Positions 53,204-64,000 of a stretch of DNA of 64,000 bases are shown here, in pieces. Below the pieces are notes generated by a model. It saw nothing but the letters and a program-made list of their open reading frames with translations. It did not search any database and was not told where the DNA came from. Each line of letters begins with the position of its first letter. Within the stretch, counting starts at the first letter, position 1. The stretch is taken from contig JAIVFJ010000287.1 of the NCBI GenBank assembly GCA_025765615.1, positions 1 to 64,000 of the forward strand, written 5' to 3'. The translations under genes were made by a program, and so were the position numbers. Source of the stretch: Zopfochytrium polystomum (Eukaryota > Chytridiomycota > Chytridiomycetes > Chytridiales > Chytridiaceae).

Positions 53204-55444
53204 ATGCAGCTTGTCTCCATCCTTCGCCAGTCCAAGTGGATTGCAGCCGGCCTTGTCGCCGCCACTCTTGCTGCCCAATCGGCCAGCGCCGCCTGCTCGA
53301 ACCCAACTGTTCGTCGGGAATGGAACCAGCTGAGCTCAGACGAGAAGACCGCTTGTATGTTTTCCTGTCTCGCGAGGATGTGCCCTTGAGCCGCCCTAGT
53401 GGCTTCTGATCGCCAAACCCTAACGACTCGTTTCTTTGTGCGTGTGGGGGGTGTGATTGTAGACGTTGCCGCCATCAAGACCGTCATCTCCAAGGGTCTC
53501 GCCGATTCTACAACCCCAGGCATCATGGGCTTCTACGACTTCGTGAAAGAGTGCGTACCCTATCTCTTGTACTGTTTGCGCCTCGCTAATCAACCAATAC
53601 CCCCCCCACTCAACATGTATTCTCTGCTATCCGATTTGCTTCCATCAGTCACGGTGAGGAATGAGCCCATCGCGCCTACGTGACCTAACCAATCGTTCTT
53701 TCGCAGTCAACGGTGCCTACTACGCTCACGGTGTTGCACAGTTCTACCCCTTCCACCGTGCAATGGTCTACCTGATGGAGCAGGCGCTGCTGTATGCCGG
53801 GTGGAGCGGCGGCCTCGTGTACTGGGATTGGTCAGCTGTTTCGCAAAACTGGTGGGAGGCCGACGTTTTCAACTACGTTGGCGAGGTCGATGGTCGCAGC
53901 TCGGACAACTGTGTCACCCAGGGCGCTTTCGGTGTCAACTCGTACTCGGTTTCCCCATACCCTTCCTTCGGCGCGAAAACTCGTCCTTTCTCTGGCGGTA
54001 GCTCCACCTGCTTGAGGCGATGCGGTTACGTCGGCAGCGCCCTCGACGACCCTTCTTCCATTGCGTCGGCGCACCTTATGGCAACCAACTACAACGACTT
54101 CAGGGCTTCCGACAGTACCGGTTACCACGCCAACGGTCACATCACTGTTGGTGGCGACTCTGACTCCTGTGACATGGGCAACTTCTACTGCAGTCCAAAC
54201 GACCCACTCTTCTACCGTAAGTTGTTCCCTTCCTGCTTTGGTTTTTCTGTGCAACCCATTCTTTTTGTAGTATTAACCCGGCATTTTCTGCCCTTTCCCA
54301 CTCAGTTCACCACGGTTTTATTGACAAGTCGTGGTGGAAGTGGCAGCAGCTCTGCTCATCCTACAAGACGGACTTCTCTGGTTACATGGTAGTCTCCCCC
54401 GCTGACGCGAGCGGTCTCGCATCGACGTCGGAGACGCTTGACCAGTGGACCAAGTACAAGGTATCAGACATGCTGGACACCTTGTCTGGCTCCCCTCTCT
54501 GCTACACGTACACGAAGTCAGGAGGTGATGTCACGTTCAATGCGCCAACCTGTCCCGACGGTTCGGCCCCCAACTTCAACTGGGCATTTGGCTCCGCCAG
54601 CGGAGGCTCGTCTTCCGGAGGTTCGTCGGGCGGATCGAGCTCTGGTGGATCGAGCACCGGAACGACCTCCGCAGGGTCCGGAGGCTCCGGAACGACAGCC
54701 ACCTCAACGTCGGCCTCCCCGCTGCCGACTATCGCCCGCGATCTGGAGGCCGAAAAGACTTGGCTTTCGGACAAGATCAAGAGCCTGTACGCCCCTGACT
54801 CCAATGGCGGCTTCTCCCGCAGCGGTGGTGCCCTGGCTCGTCGTGATGATGTGTCCGTCGCAAACACCACGTACGTTCCTCCGTCCAACACGACGGACGA
54901 TGGGCCGAAAGTCAGCAACCAATGGATGAGCGATGTCAAGCTGGTACAAGCGAACGCCTCAAGCACTGGCCAGGATGAAGTGCAGTATGGCCATTTGAAC
55001 GCGACTGTCGTCGTCCCCGCTGGTTGCTCGATCCACCTCGTCGCGTCCGACCGTGTTGTTGCCGAGTGCGACGCGGCTGCTGTGAACTCAACGTCCGACA
55101 AACCCAGCAGCGCATCGTTTGAGTCCGATGACCTTGCCAGCTCGACTGTCTTCAAGACATTGTTTCCGGGAGTGGAGGATCCCACCGTTGCAACAATTGA
55201 AATTCGCCAGTTCAACGCGACGTGTGTGAAGCCAGAAGACGAGTGCCTCAAACCCCCACGGATGATCTCGGCGAAAGATGCCGCTTCCCGACACATTGTG
55301 TACGACAGCTACATCAAGTGGTACAACGGCGCCGTCGCAAATGCAGAGGCTTGCAACATGGACCCGACATGCGAGAGCGTTGCCATCAAGAACTTGAAAA
55401 AGTTCAAGGAGACCGGATCGTGGGACTTCTTGAACAGCGAGTGA
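53204..55444 (+). CDS. Secreted tyrosinase, five exons including a 5-nt microexon
   Basis: Exons 53204-53354, 53463-53550, 53649-53653, 53707-54216 and 54306-55444 join to 630 residues. A signal peptide is likely (WIAAGLVAATLAAQSASA). The copper-A site uses His in FYDFVKDHV, AHGVAQFYPFHR and the following helix. The 5-nt exon TCACG supplies that first histidine. YWDWSAVSQNWWEADVF and CDMGNFYCSPNDPLFYLHHG follow; the last, with GYHANGHI, forms copper B. Tyrosinases oxidise phenols to quinones in melanin synthesis. After the catalytic part comes a Gly/Ser linker (about residues 325-360) and a C-terminal domain with several N-glycosylation sequons. The start is fixed by the signal peptide. Confidence 0.92.
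53649..53653 (+). other. Five-nucleotide microexon of the tyrosinase
   Basis: TCACG lies between an acceptor (CCATCAG) and a donor (GTGAGG). Joining exon 2 directly to exon 4 gives the wrong frame. Including these five bases restores it and places His in D-H-V, the position expected for the first copper-A ligand. Confidence 0.75.
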
Positions 55445-56750
55445 AATCCATCGGACTTAACCTCCTTCTCGTCTGTTTCTTTACCCTCTCGTTTTCGACG
55501 TGAACCTTCTTTTTTTGTTTCCAGCGCCACTCAAGGTTATGACTGGCCCTACCCTTTGAAAATTGTCACTCCCTTTTCTTCGTTTCGACCGTTTCCCCTT
55601 TTTTCCCCATCTTTCCTCTTTTACCTGTTTCCCCCCCTTCCCGTTGTGTCTGCAGGCTACCGGTTTCTCGGCTGTTTTAGATTTGTATCGCTTTCGGTAG
55701 GTTGGGGGCGGCAGACCAAGTTTCCTTCTTGCAACGGCGACAAAGTCCCCACGGCGTTTCCTTGCGACCAATATATAGAATAAGGCCCAAAGGATACTGC
55801 AGACCTACACCGCTTTCGTGCCCAGTATTTTTGTGACTTTGAAGAGAACTATCTGTTAGATGAGTATGTAGCACAGTTAGCACGGTCGGCACCAATGTGT
55901 TTTTCGTGATGAAACTAGTGTAAGAACGCTCAGAATTGATGTTGGTACCTTTCACTTTATTGTTCCCAATCAAGACCAGTAATTGCAACAAAACAGCTGG
56001 CGTGCACGCATTTTCTCCCACCAGTGGACCAATGTAAAATTGCACCAAAGTCTTTCAAAATTTGCGTCCTCCTCCTTAAATTTGGCCAAGTGACTATGGG
56101 TCCATAATTTTTTTTTTTTTTTTGGTGATTCTGTTACTGTCAACTTCAAATACCTTGAGATTTTGAGAGCCAAACTATTGGAGACGGACACCCCGAAATC
56201 GACGCACCTGTGTTGCCCACCGCTGCTCGTATGTGGCACACTGTCACATTTGGAAGCAGCGGCTGCCAGGCCGTTGTTTCGACTGTTTGATCCACCGATC
56301 CACCGCTCTGTCAGTCCGATCCTCTTCCTCCCGCCAAACACGCAGGACCTGATTGTGTCGGCTTCCTTCAAGTTCCCCAACCTCCTGACGCTCACAGGAA
56401 ACGCAAACCTCGTCACAGTCAACCCATTCGAGGCTCCTGCCTCCATCACCTACGCCAAGGGCACGCTCACCTACTCGAGCGCCATCCCATCATTCAAGCG
56501 ACGATTTGCTCGCCCGATTCACTCGCTCCCAATTCGCTCCCATTCGATCCATTCGCGATCCATTTGCTCCCACGCTCCCGTCGTCGCCGACACCGTCACA
56601 TTTGGTAGCATTTGGTCGCCGCCGTCGTCGCTCGCGTTCACTCGTACTCCGATCCATTGCTCCCCATCGCTCATACGCTCGAATCAGTCCGATCCATCCG
56701 CACACTGACTTGTTTGATCCATCATCTCATCATATGGACAACTTGGGGGC
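55445..56750. other. Region between tyrosinase and the gypsy element
   Basis: 55445-55780 is pyrimidine-rich, probably tyrosinase 3' UTR. 56163-56480 is open on the plus strand with the protein-like piece SASFKFPNLLTLTGNANLVT, of unknown origin. 56515-56580 is an imprecise repeat of GATTCGCTCCCATTC-type units. No 5' LTR of the gypsy element is found here. Confidence 0.4.
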
Positions 56751-57839
56751 TTGTCGTCGTCATCGCCGCCATGGAATTCATTGTTGTTTCACAGATCTAC
56801 AGATTCCGACGCTGACTCCGATGTTGACAAAGACCAAATGGATTCTTCTTTTGCTCAGACTCCTACGCTCAATACTGCCCTGTCGACTCCTCTTGCTACA
56901 ACATTGTCCACGTTCCCACAGCAGCAACAGCCGCCCATCCAACCTGCGCACACTCCAAACCCTGATGTCCAACGTATTTTGTCGGATCCTGCGTGCATTG
57001 CAATGGTGCACGCAACTGTTCAGTCTGCAGTCATGACAATGGAAGTGAATCGTACTGCAAATGCTACAACTCACTTACTGGAATTCCAAATGACAAGCGC
57101 CTCTCCTCCAATTTTCGATGGTTCTTGTTCTAAGCTGCCACCTCACCAATGCACTAATGTCATCACGCAGTATTTGAAGTCTTGCGAAATCCAATGTCAT
57201 TTGAACAACTTCCACAAGGATGGTGAAGCTCCTTGCTATGCCACTCATCCATCGTATGTAAATTGGTTGCAAAGTGGTTTGAAAGATCACGCATTTTGAG
57301 AATGGCAGAATGTTCCTGCGGCTGTCCAAACATCCATGTCCTGGGCCGATTACCAACTCTGGATTCAACAGCACTTCCTTTCTACACTTGCCTTTGAAGA
57401 AGCTACGCATCAAATCTTGACAATTAAGCAGACTCCTCAGCTCGTGAATATTGTCATTGTTTCAACAGTCTACTTCATTCCCTTGGTAACTCAATGAGCG
57501 CACAAATGCAGTGTGCTGCCTTTCGCCATGGTTTAAAGTCTGAACTTGCAACTCATTCTGATCTTCATTCGATTTCCATCGATCTAACGAAGCTGCAACA
57601 GGAAGCTCAGCATTTGGATGACTTGAACTGCGTTCCAATAAGGCCAAAGGCAAAGAACCCACGGCTCGTTCAACTACCGCAACTCCTGTTTCTTGTCCCT
57701 TCAAGGCACGCTATGAAGAAGTTTCAGATCCAATGGACCTTGACGCTCTTCTTGCCAAGAAGAAGGCCGCCGCCGCCGCAGCAGCACAGCTTGCGCAGTC
57801 CTCCTTCATCAGCTTCTTCTTTCTCTTCTTGACACATAC
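56751..57839 (+). pseudogene. Ty3/gypsy gag region, disrupted
   Basis: Plus-strand frames carry a Pro/Gln-rich leader (ATG at 56838, MDSSFAQTPTLNTALST), then SPPIFDGSCSKLPPHQCTNV and SYVNWLQSGLKDHAF. A stop at 57297-57299 interrupts a continuation that reads SMSWADYQLWIQQHFLS. The order fits the capsid part of a gypsy gag, which in this family has the FDG motif. At least one stop and one frameshift are present. Confidence 0.65.
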
Positions 57840-58023
57840 GCCTCAGTGATGAAGAACGTGACTATGATGACAAAATGGGCTGGTGAACCTTCTGTTGTGA
57901 AAAGACGCACCCTGTCTCTGAGTGCCCTGATCCTAACTGCAAGCAGTCAAAAAACTCGCAAAAGTCACAGTTGGGAAACAACAGGAAGAAGGAGTTTCAA
58001 CTTCAGTCACTTCCGCCGTACCA

Positions 58024-61000
58024 GAAGTAACAGCAGTTCCTGAAGTTTCAGTACCACAGTATGTTTTGAAGTTGTATCACATCAGTCGCAAATCTCCTGG
58101 AAACACTCAACTTCTTGTTTTTCATGGAGTTTTCAATAATCACATGGTCAAGATTCTTGTCGACAGTGGTGCTAGTCACAGTTTCATTAGTGAACACCTC
58201 GTTCCCTATTGTCGAAAGGACCATACTCTCGACATTGACCTTGCCAACGGTTCTACAAAGTTAAAGGGTTTGATGCTCCGCAACTTGAAGTTCTCGTTCA
58301 GTAACCTTTCCTTCTCCCACAATTTTGTCACCACTCCCATCGCTTACAATCTCATTCTTGGAATGGATTGGTTGGAGAAAGAGAACCCTCAACCTGATTG
58401 GCGATCCAAAACCCTCACCCTTTGTGGTCAAGTCCTTCATGCTGGTGCCTCTCCTGACTTTGACATTGAACTCTGTAGTGCACAGGCCTTTCGTTGTGCT
58501 ATTCGAAAAGACGACATGCGCTGTGAGTATTATTCAACGTCACGACACCATACAAGAAGACCACTAAGGACTCGGACAATGCAACAAAGCAGTCTTGGCT
58601 ACACCAGACCCCAAGATTCGCGCTATTATTGAGGAATTCCTGAAGTCTTCTCCACCTTCGAAGGTGCTCCTCCTTCTTGTCCAACCAACCACCGCATCAA
58701 CTTGAAAGATCCCAATCAGCCACCACCATACCGTCCCATCTATCCAATGAGTGAAGACGAACTTGAAGCATTACGAACCGAATTGCAATTTCTTTTGGAA
58801 AACGATCGCATTCAACATTCTATTTCTCCTTATGGTGCTCCTATCTTCTTTGTTCATCAAAAGGATAAGCTTCGTTTAGTTTTTGACTTTCGACTTCTAA
58901 ACCAAAACACCATTCATGATCGCAAAGCTTTACCCAACATAACTGAAATTCTTGATCGTTTACAAGGAGCACGTTTCTTCACATCACTGGACCTTGCATC
59001 TGGTTATCATCAAATTCTAGTCACTGAAGATGATTGTTTCAAAACTGCCTTTCGAACTAAATATGGCCACTTTGAATGGGTAGTTATGCCTCTTGGTTTA
59101 TCCAACGCTCCTGCAACCTTTCAGGCAACTATGAACTCCATCTTTTGTGACTTTGTTGATCTGTTTCTAACTGTCTACCTTGACGATCTGTTGATCTTCT
59201 CTTGCACTATTGACGAACATCTTAAACATCTCCGTTCAGTTCTTCAATGTCTTTGAGAAAACAATTTTCACTGCCGTCTTCATAAGTGCTGTTTCCTTCA
59301 AACCTTGGGTGTTCACATTTCTCGTGGACATGTTTCTGTTCTTTCTTCTCGCCTTGATGCTATTCGTGACTTTGAATCTCCTCGTTCTTGGACTGAACTT
59401 CGTGCATTCCTTGGACTTGCTAATACTCTCCATCGCTTTATTCCTCGCCAAGCACACCTACTCTCACCACTCTCACCACTCTCAGACTTACTTCAGCGGA
59501 ATGAAACTATAGCCAAAGTGACCCCATTCGACTGGAATGCTAAGCTTGAACAAAAATTCATCGACATCAAAGCTGAACTTTCTCAACCAGCAAATCTTTC
59601 TTTCTTGGACCGCTCACGCCCTGTCTGTCTTGCCACCGATTGGTCACAACACACTATCAGCTTCCATGTCTATCAGCTACACGACAACGGTGAAGTTCTT
59701 CACATCGCATTTGGCTCACGCAAGCGCAACTCTGCCAAATGAAATTACCATCCATATATGGGCGAAATCCTTGCACTCGTGGAAGGACTCAAACACCACC
59801 ACCCATACCTCGTCGGTTCGACAGTTAAAGTCCTCACTGACCACCACTCTCTTCGACATCTCCTTGATCAGTCGAAGCTCCGACCTGTCCAGCTTCATTG
59901 ATTGGAAGATATCGAGCAATTCGATTTTGACATTGAGTGGGTTCCTGGTAAATGGAATTCTATTGCCGACATACTCTCTTGTCGTCGACACACATCTGAT
60001 GCTGCAGTTCAAAGGGATTCACCCCCACAGCTTGCACCAATAAGTACAATTACTTCCATTACTGCTCAACTTCTTCAACAACACTACCAGAGGGACAACG
60101 ACTACCAAGTCATTGTTGAGTCGCTGGATCGACTTCGCGAACCTCTGTCATGGCTACGTCTGCACCTCAAGCGCTACCTACACACAGACAGATTTCTCTA
60201 CTTCAAGGATATGAACGCCAACAGACTTTACGTGCCTGCCATACTTCGCTCCTCCGTCATGGCCGCTGCGCATGATGAAACCATCCATGGAAACTGGGAG
60301 CGCACCACCAAACAAATTGCTCAGACATACCACTGGCTGAAGCTTCACCAAGACGCACAACAATACGTACGTTCCTGCGACATTTGCCAGCGCAATCGTG
60401 TTGCATGCAACACTCCCTATGGTCTTCTGCACCTGCACCTTGGCACACAATCAGCATTGATTTCATCACCAAGCTACCTACCACAGAACGCGGTCATGAC
60501 AGCCTCGCTGTGGTCGTTGATTCAGCTACCAAGCGCACTCACATTTGGGCCTGTCGCACCACCAACACAGCTCGCAACTTCACCTTTGTGTTTTTCAACA
60601 ACGTTTGGCACCTTCACAGTCTTCCACAAAAGATCATCAGTGACTGTGATTCCGAGTTCATCTCTCTTTTCTGGCGTCACCTCACCTCTCTGCTCAACAC
60701 TAAGCTCAATCTCTCCAGTTCTTACCATCCTCAAACCGACGGCCAGACCAAAACAAGAACGCATGGTCACTTCTGCCCTTCGCGATGTGGTCGCCTGGAA
60801 CCAAAAAGACTGGGACATTCACCTCGCAGCAGTGGAATTTGGCATCAATGACTCCATCAACAGTTCCACTGGTTTCACTCCTTTCTTTTTGGACACTGGT
60901 CAACATCCCCTTTCACCTTCAAATCTTTCCATCCCCTTTTGTCAATCTCCCACTCTTGATGACCTTGTCGCTCATATACATGTTGCCAAAGAAGCTCTTG

Positions 61001-61365
61001 CTCGTGAACAGGACAAACAACGTGCTTATGCCAATGCTCATCGCCACCCCGATCCCTTTCAATCTGGTTACCTTGTTCTTGTAAGCGCAAAGGACTTCCT
61101 TCCCCCAAACCAAACCGGTTGTCCTTCTTCCAAACTCAGCTCAATTTTTCGGAAAACTTTCAAAATTCTTTGCAAACTTGGTACTCTTATCACCTTGACT
61201 TTCCTCCAACTTGGCATGTTCACCCTGTTTTCCACCCAGACAACCTTCGCATGTACATTTCCCATACCCCTGATATTTTTACTCCACTCTCACTTGATCA
61301 ATGAACTCCCTCTCAAATCCTTGCTGTTCACTGCAACTGTGCTGGCAGTATTTCTTCAGTCTTGA
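58024..61365 (+). pseudogene. Ty3/gypsy pol: protease, reverse transcriptase, RNase H and integrase, disrupted
   Basis: Protease: ILVDSGASHSFISEHLV at about 58150-58200. Reverse transcriptase 58702-59256: LRLVFDFRLLNQNTIHDRKA, TSLDLASGYHQILVTEDDC, MPLGLSNAPATFQATMN and the catalytic YLDD at 59176-59187. RNase H 59305-60000: LATDWSQ and TDHHSLRHLL. Integrase: the HHCC finger with HDETIHGNWERT and SCDICQRN, then the core in another frame with TISIDFITKLPTTERGHDSL and SSSYHPQTDGQTKT. The C-terminal region includes WHVHPVFHPDNLRMY. Frameshifts occur near 58600, 59260, 59740, 60430 and 60760, so the copy is inactive though nearly complete. The expected glutamate after TDGQT is not seen in this frame. 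Confidence 0.88.
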
Positions 61366-61478
61366 TTTCTTGGAAAGACCACCCACCTTTTCAACTCTTG
61401 GCTCCGCCTCACCCCTGACCTTCACATTGAGCTTACCGCTTGTAAACTTTTGTAACCTCGCTGACACTCTGTTCTCCA

Positions 61479-61487
61479 GGGGGGGGG
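61479..61487 (+). other. Polypurine tract of the gypsy element
   Basis: Nine G residues followed by TAT and then TGTGAGAATC, the presumed 3' LTR start at 61492. This is the plus-strand priming site in gypsy elements. Confidence 0.65.
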
Positions 61488-61491
61488 TATG

Positions 61492-61700
61492 TGTGAGAAT
61501 CACTTGCATCCCTTGTCACATGTCACAAGGCGAAGGAGAACAACAAAACAAAGTTTCACGAAGATCTGTTCAGTTTTGGTGGAGCTCTTCTAATTGTAAC
61601 GACGGAAATATCAGCCAGTGTGCCACCACCGGCACACTGACCGTTAAAGAGTTAAAACCCCACCACCCGTTTGGCAGTTCGTGATGAGGACTTTCTCATC
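61492..61700 (+). mobile_element. Presumed gypsy 3' LTR (right end unknown)
   Basis: Begins TGTGAGAATCACTTGC directly after the polypurine tract. No second copy is present in the window, so its right end cannot be fixed; 61700 is a minimum guess. The missing 5' LTR shows that the element is 5'-truncated. Confidence 0.45.
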
Positions 61701-62382
61701 CTGTCTGGATGCACATTTCCGAAAACACACACAGGCCAACACGCACGCACACGACAGGATGAACGCCTCCGAAACGCACAAAGGCCCACATGCACACACA
61801 CACACACACACACAGTCTCTCTCTTTCTCTGTCATTTTTTTTCTATTCCACAAATCATGGACAGGCTTTGCCAGTGCCATTTGCTCCGAAGTAACTTACC
61901 ACCTCGTCACAGCCGAGAACAACAGTCAAAAAAAGCGGGGATGGGGTAGTGGATAGAGCAGATCTCTGAGAGTAACTTAGCTGAGTTTTGTGTCTGTACT
62001 GCAATTATTGAGTGTGTTTGAGCAGAGACTGTCATACTGTAAATAATTTATTTTTTTGGTTTGGGCAGCGCGCTCTGAGCATCGCTTTCGGAATGGGTTC
62101 AGTCGGTCTACAGGCGCTCGCTTTCGGGATTCGGATGTCCAACTACGCTTCCCGCTGCCATCTCCCCCGGCTGCCGTTTCTCCTAACTCAGCCGTTGTTT
62201 GGGCCTCTCCGTGTCGAATTGAGTCCTTATCATCACTTTACTTGCTCCATTGTTTATAAATATTCTTTGACAGTTGTTCACCCATCTTCGTCCCCCAGCT
62301 GTACTGTACTTGTTGTCCAAGAGGCAGAGTCGAATGTGCAACCCCTCAATTGGCACAATTTTGAGTGTTGATGTGAAATTTT
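61701..62382. other. Gap with CA microsatellite
   Basis: A CA run lies at about 61791-61813. Near 61938 is a weak tRNA A-box-like phrase (GTAGTGGATAGAGCA) without a B-box. The rest shows no gene; part of it may still be the gypsy LTR. Confidence 0.4.
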
Positions 62383-62751
62383 TTATTCAGTAATCTGTGT
62401 TCCCTCCCTTTGCTGCAATGACTGCGGCAATCCTCCTAGGCATACTTTCAACCAAATTTTTGCACATTTTGGCCAGAAAATTCCTCCATTCCTTCCGGAT
62501 TCGTTCGTGAAGGTCCCATTTGACTTTGGTGCAGTCTCATAGGAATTGAGCCTCTGCTTCAAGATATTCCAAGTGTGCTCAATTGGGTTGATGTCAGGAG
62601 ACTGAGAGGGCCATTGCATAACGTGAAATCGATTGAGAGGTTTGCTCGTTTTTGATGACTTGCCTGTGTACAACTCAAAGTGGAAGGCTTGTCCAATTGA
62701 GCAATGGTGTGTCCTCTTCGATGTGTGCTTCAGCAGATTGAGGGGTTGCAC
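62383..62751 (-). pseudogene. Tc1/mariner transposase, C-terminal fragment
   Basis: The minus strand encodes [20 protein letters not shown] followed by [14 protein letters not shown], the hallmark end of the Tc1/mariner DDE domain. The last catalytic acid is in [13 protein letters not shown] upstream matches the segment after the second catalytic aspartate. The N-terminal DNA-binding part and the first aspartate are absent and no inverted repeats are visible, so it is a dead remnant. Confidence 0.8.
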
Positions 62752-62989
62752 GAGGGGCGCCGCCGGTCCATTGTGTTATGGTCTCTCTCTTGAAGTGGAT
62801 GACGTTGAGGGGCTTGTCGCTGGTTCGATTTGCTTTGTGCTTTTCTACAAGTTAATCAATGAAAAACTGCGTTCGTTGGTGGACTTACCAATCATTTTTC
62901 GCAGCTCTGAAGCCGAATTGCCCGCAGTCACTGACTCGTTGAGTCCAAGGGCTGATGCAACTGTCTGTAGATATTGCCTTGAATTTTTG

Positions 62990-63284
62990 TGTTAGGTGGA
63001 ACTGACTGGTTAGCAGCAAGAGGTACAAGATGGACCTGAACCTATTGTGACTGTCAGTTATCGTTCACGATGCCCGTGGGAGAGCAAGCCACCATGCAGA
63101 CCTGGGTGCTGGCTTGCACTGTTGACAAATACTCCAAGCATTAAGTGGAACAGAAACCTGGTGTGACCAGTTTTCCTCCTCCTCTGCTCAAGAAGATAAT
63201 ATAGGAGAGGTTTTTACCCTGCCAGTCACGTTGCCTAGCAACTATTACAGTGTGCATATCATTATGTATCAATAATTCATAACA
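62990..63284 (+). mobile_element. LTR family B, full-length solo copy (295 bp)
   Basis: Sense orientation from TGTTAGGTGGAACTG to TTCATAACA, both ends intact. The flanks TTTTG and GAGCA do not match, so no target duplication is seen. No leader repeat follows, unlike the copy at 41146. Confidence 0.8.
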
Positions 63285-63490
63285 GAGCAGCATTGGTTTT
63301 TGCGCACTGATCCTTAGAGGAGTGCCCCTCTGAACCCTGATCCTTAAGTTTTGTGTTGATTCTTCTGTAAGGCTGATAAGTTTGGATATTTTTTTGACAG
63401 CACTATCGGCAGTAGCTATTCGAAATACAGAAAAAAATACCTAAAACACGGAGCTCTTACATTCCTTGCGCCCCATCGACCTGGAACTGA

Positions 63491-64000
63491 GGGCCCCAGA
63501 ATTGCTGTATTTCTACCTTCTTCCGCGTACATGAGCAGCCGAGCCGTCAAGTATCAAACCAGCAGAGCGGCACTTATCCTTTCATTGCCTATGCAGATTT
63601 GTCAAGGATCAATCAGTTCATTTCAACGTTCAACGGACAAGAAAATGATCGCGGAAGTTCGGCAACAGCGCCACGACCCCGTCGCCATCAACGACAATGC
63701 AAAATCGAATCGGGTTCCTCCACTCCGACGTGCTCCATGGCACCACTCCTGACTTGTCCTTCGTCGCGTCGTGCGATTACGTCGATCTACGTTCAAATCC
63801 ACACTGGAGCAGTCAATTGGATATCCGCCAGTTTCCGATCCACTGCTCTTGGGTCGCGCCGAAAACACGGGACCTTTCAATGCCCCTGTGGAAAGCATAT
63901 TCTTGATCGTAGGGAAGAGGCGAGGAACCGATTCGTTCACAATGGCCTTACTCTTCAAACCCAAATAGTGTTGATAGTTCTTCCAGAAAAATCACAAAGA
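63491..64000 (+). other. Open frame running off the right edge, unassigned
   Basis: The plus-strand frame is open for 170 codons from 63491 to the window end. It contains TYPFIAYADLSRINQFISTF and HGTFQCPCGKHILDRREEAR, the second with a CPCGKH Cys/His cluster. No ATG lies near its left end. Other frames on both strands are also open for 60-115 codons, so the coding strand is not certain. It could be the first visible exon of a gene continuing to the right, or a transposon remnant. Confidence 0.3.

Noticed and set aside
61938..61990. Another tRNA-derived element
   Set aside because: An A-box-like phrase is present, but there is no B-box at the proper distance.

Overview
The window looks like nuclear DNA of a fungus, most likely a zoosporic (chytrid-type) lineage. 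Its genes are GC-rich and interrupted by GT-AG introns, mostly 50-230 nt. They encode fungal families: a Gcn4-type bZIP factor, a Num1-type cortical PH protein, a tyrosinase and a Bfr2/AATF ribosome factor. One gene is a Polo-like kinase 4 (PLK4/SAK), the centriole-duplication kinase, which points to a flagellated fungus. The species cannot be named from this window.

Layout. 1-201: N-terminus of a minus-strand gene leaving the window. 300-3220: repeat-rich island with tRNA-like motifs and truncated LTRs. 3760-11128: alpha/beta-hydrolase (+), AATF/Bfr2 (-), bZIP factor (-). 11129-19209: simple repeats and a retroelement island (two inverted solo LTRs, a hairpin tandem repeat, a decayed copia element). 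19210-40110: the gene-dense core with a secreted family I.5-like lipase (+), RasGEF (+), Num1-like PH protein (+), PLK4 (-), U1A/U2B''-type snRNP protein (-) and a PH-domain protein (-). 40250-47335: nested copia and LTR island. 49982-51502: a low-complexity protein (+). 53204-55444: tyrosinase (+). 56750-61500: a decayed Ty3/gypsy element. 62383-62751: a Tc1/mariner remnant. 62990-63284: one more LTR, then an unassigned open frame running off the right edge.

Two LTR families recur. Family A begins TGTTATGAATCACC and ends TGACA; full copies are about 310-353 bp. Family B begins TGTTAGG and ends ATAACA; full copies are about 295-311 bp. Family B bounds a Ty1/copia element. Family A carries a long array of alternating nGAAn/nTTCn pentamers, the heat-shock-factor site, upstream of a TATA box. 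This is the most interesting regulatory signal in the window.

A second recurring signal is coding. The hydrolase, the RasGEF and the PH-domain protein (twice), and possibly the Num1-like gene, each hold exactly one base too many at a point where an otherwise intact reading frame continues. Every case is in the same (+1) direction. Assembly insertions, very short introns or +1 frameshifting could explain it; the sequence alone does not decide.
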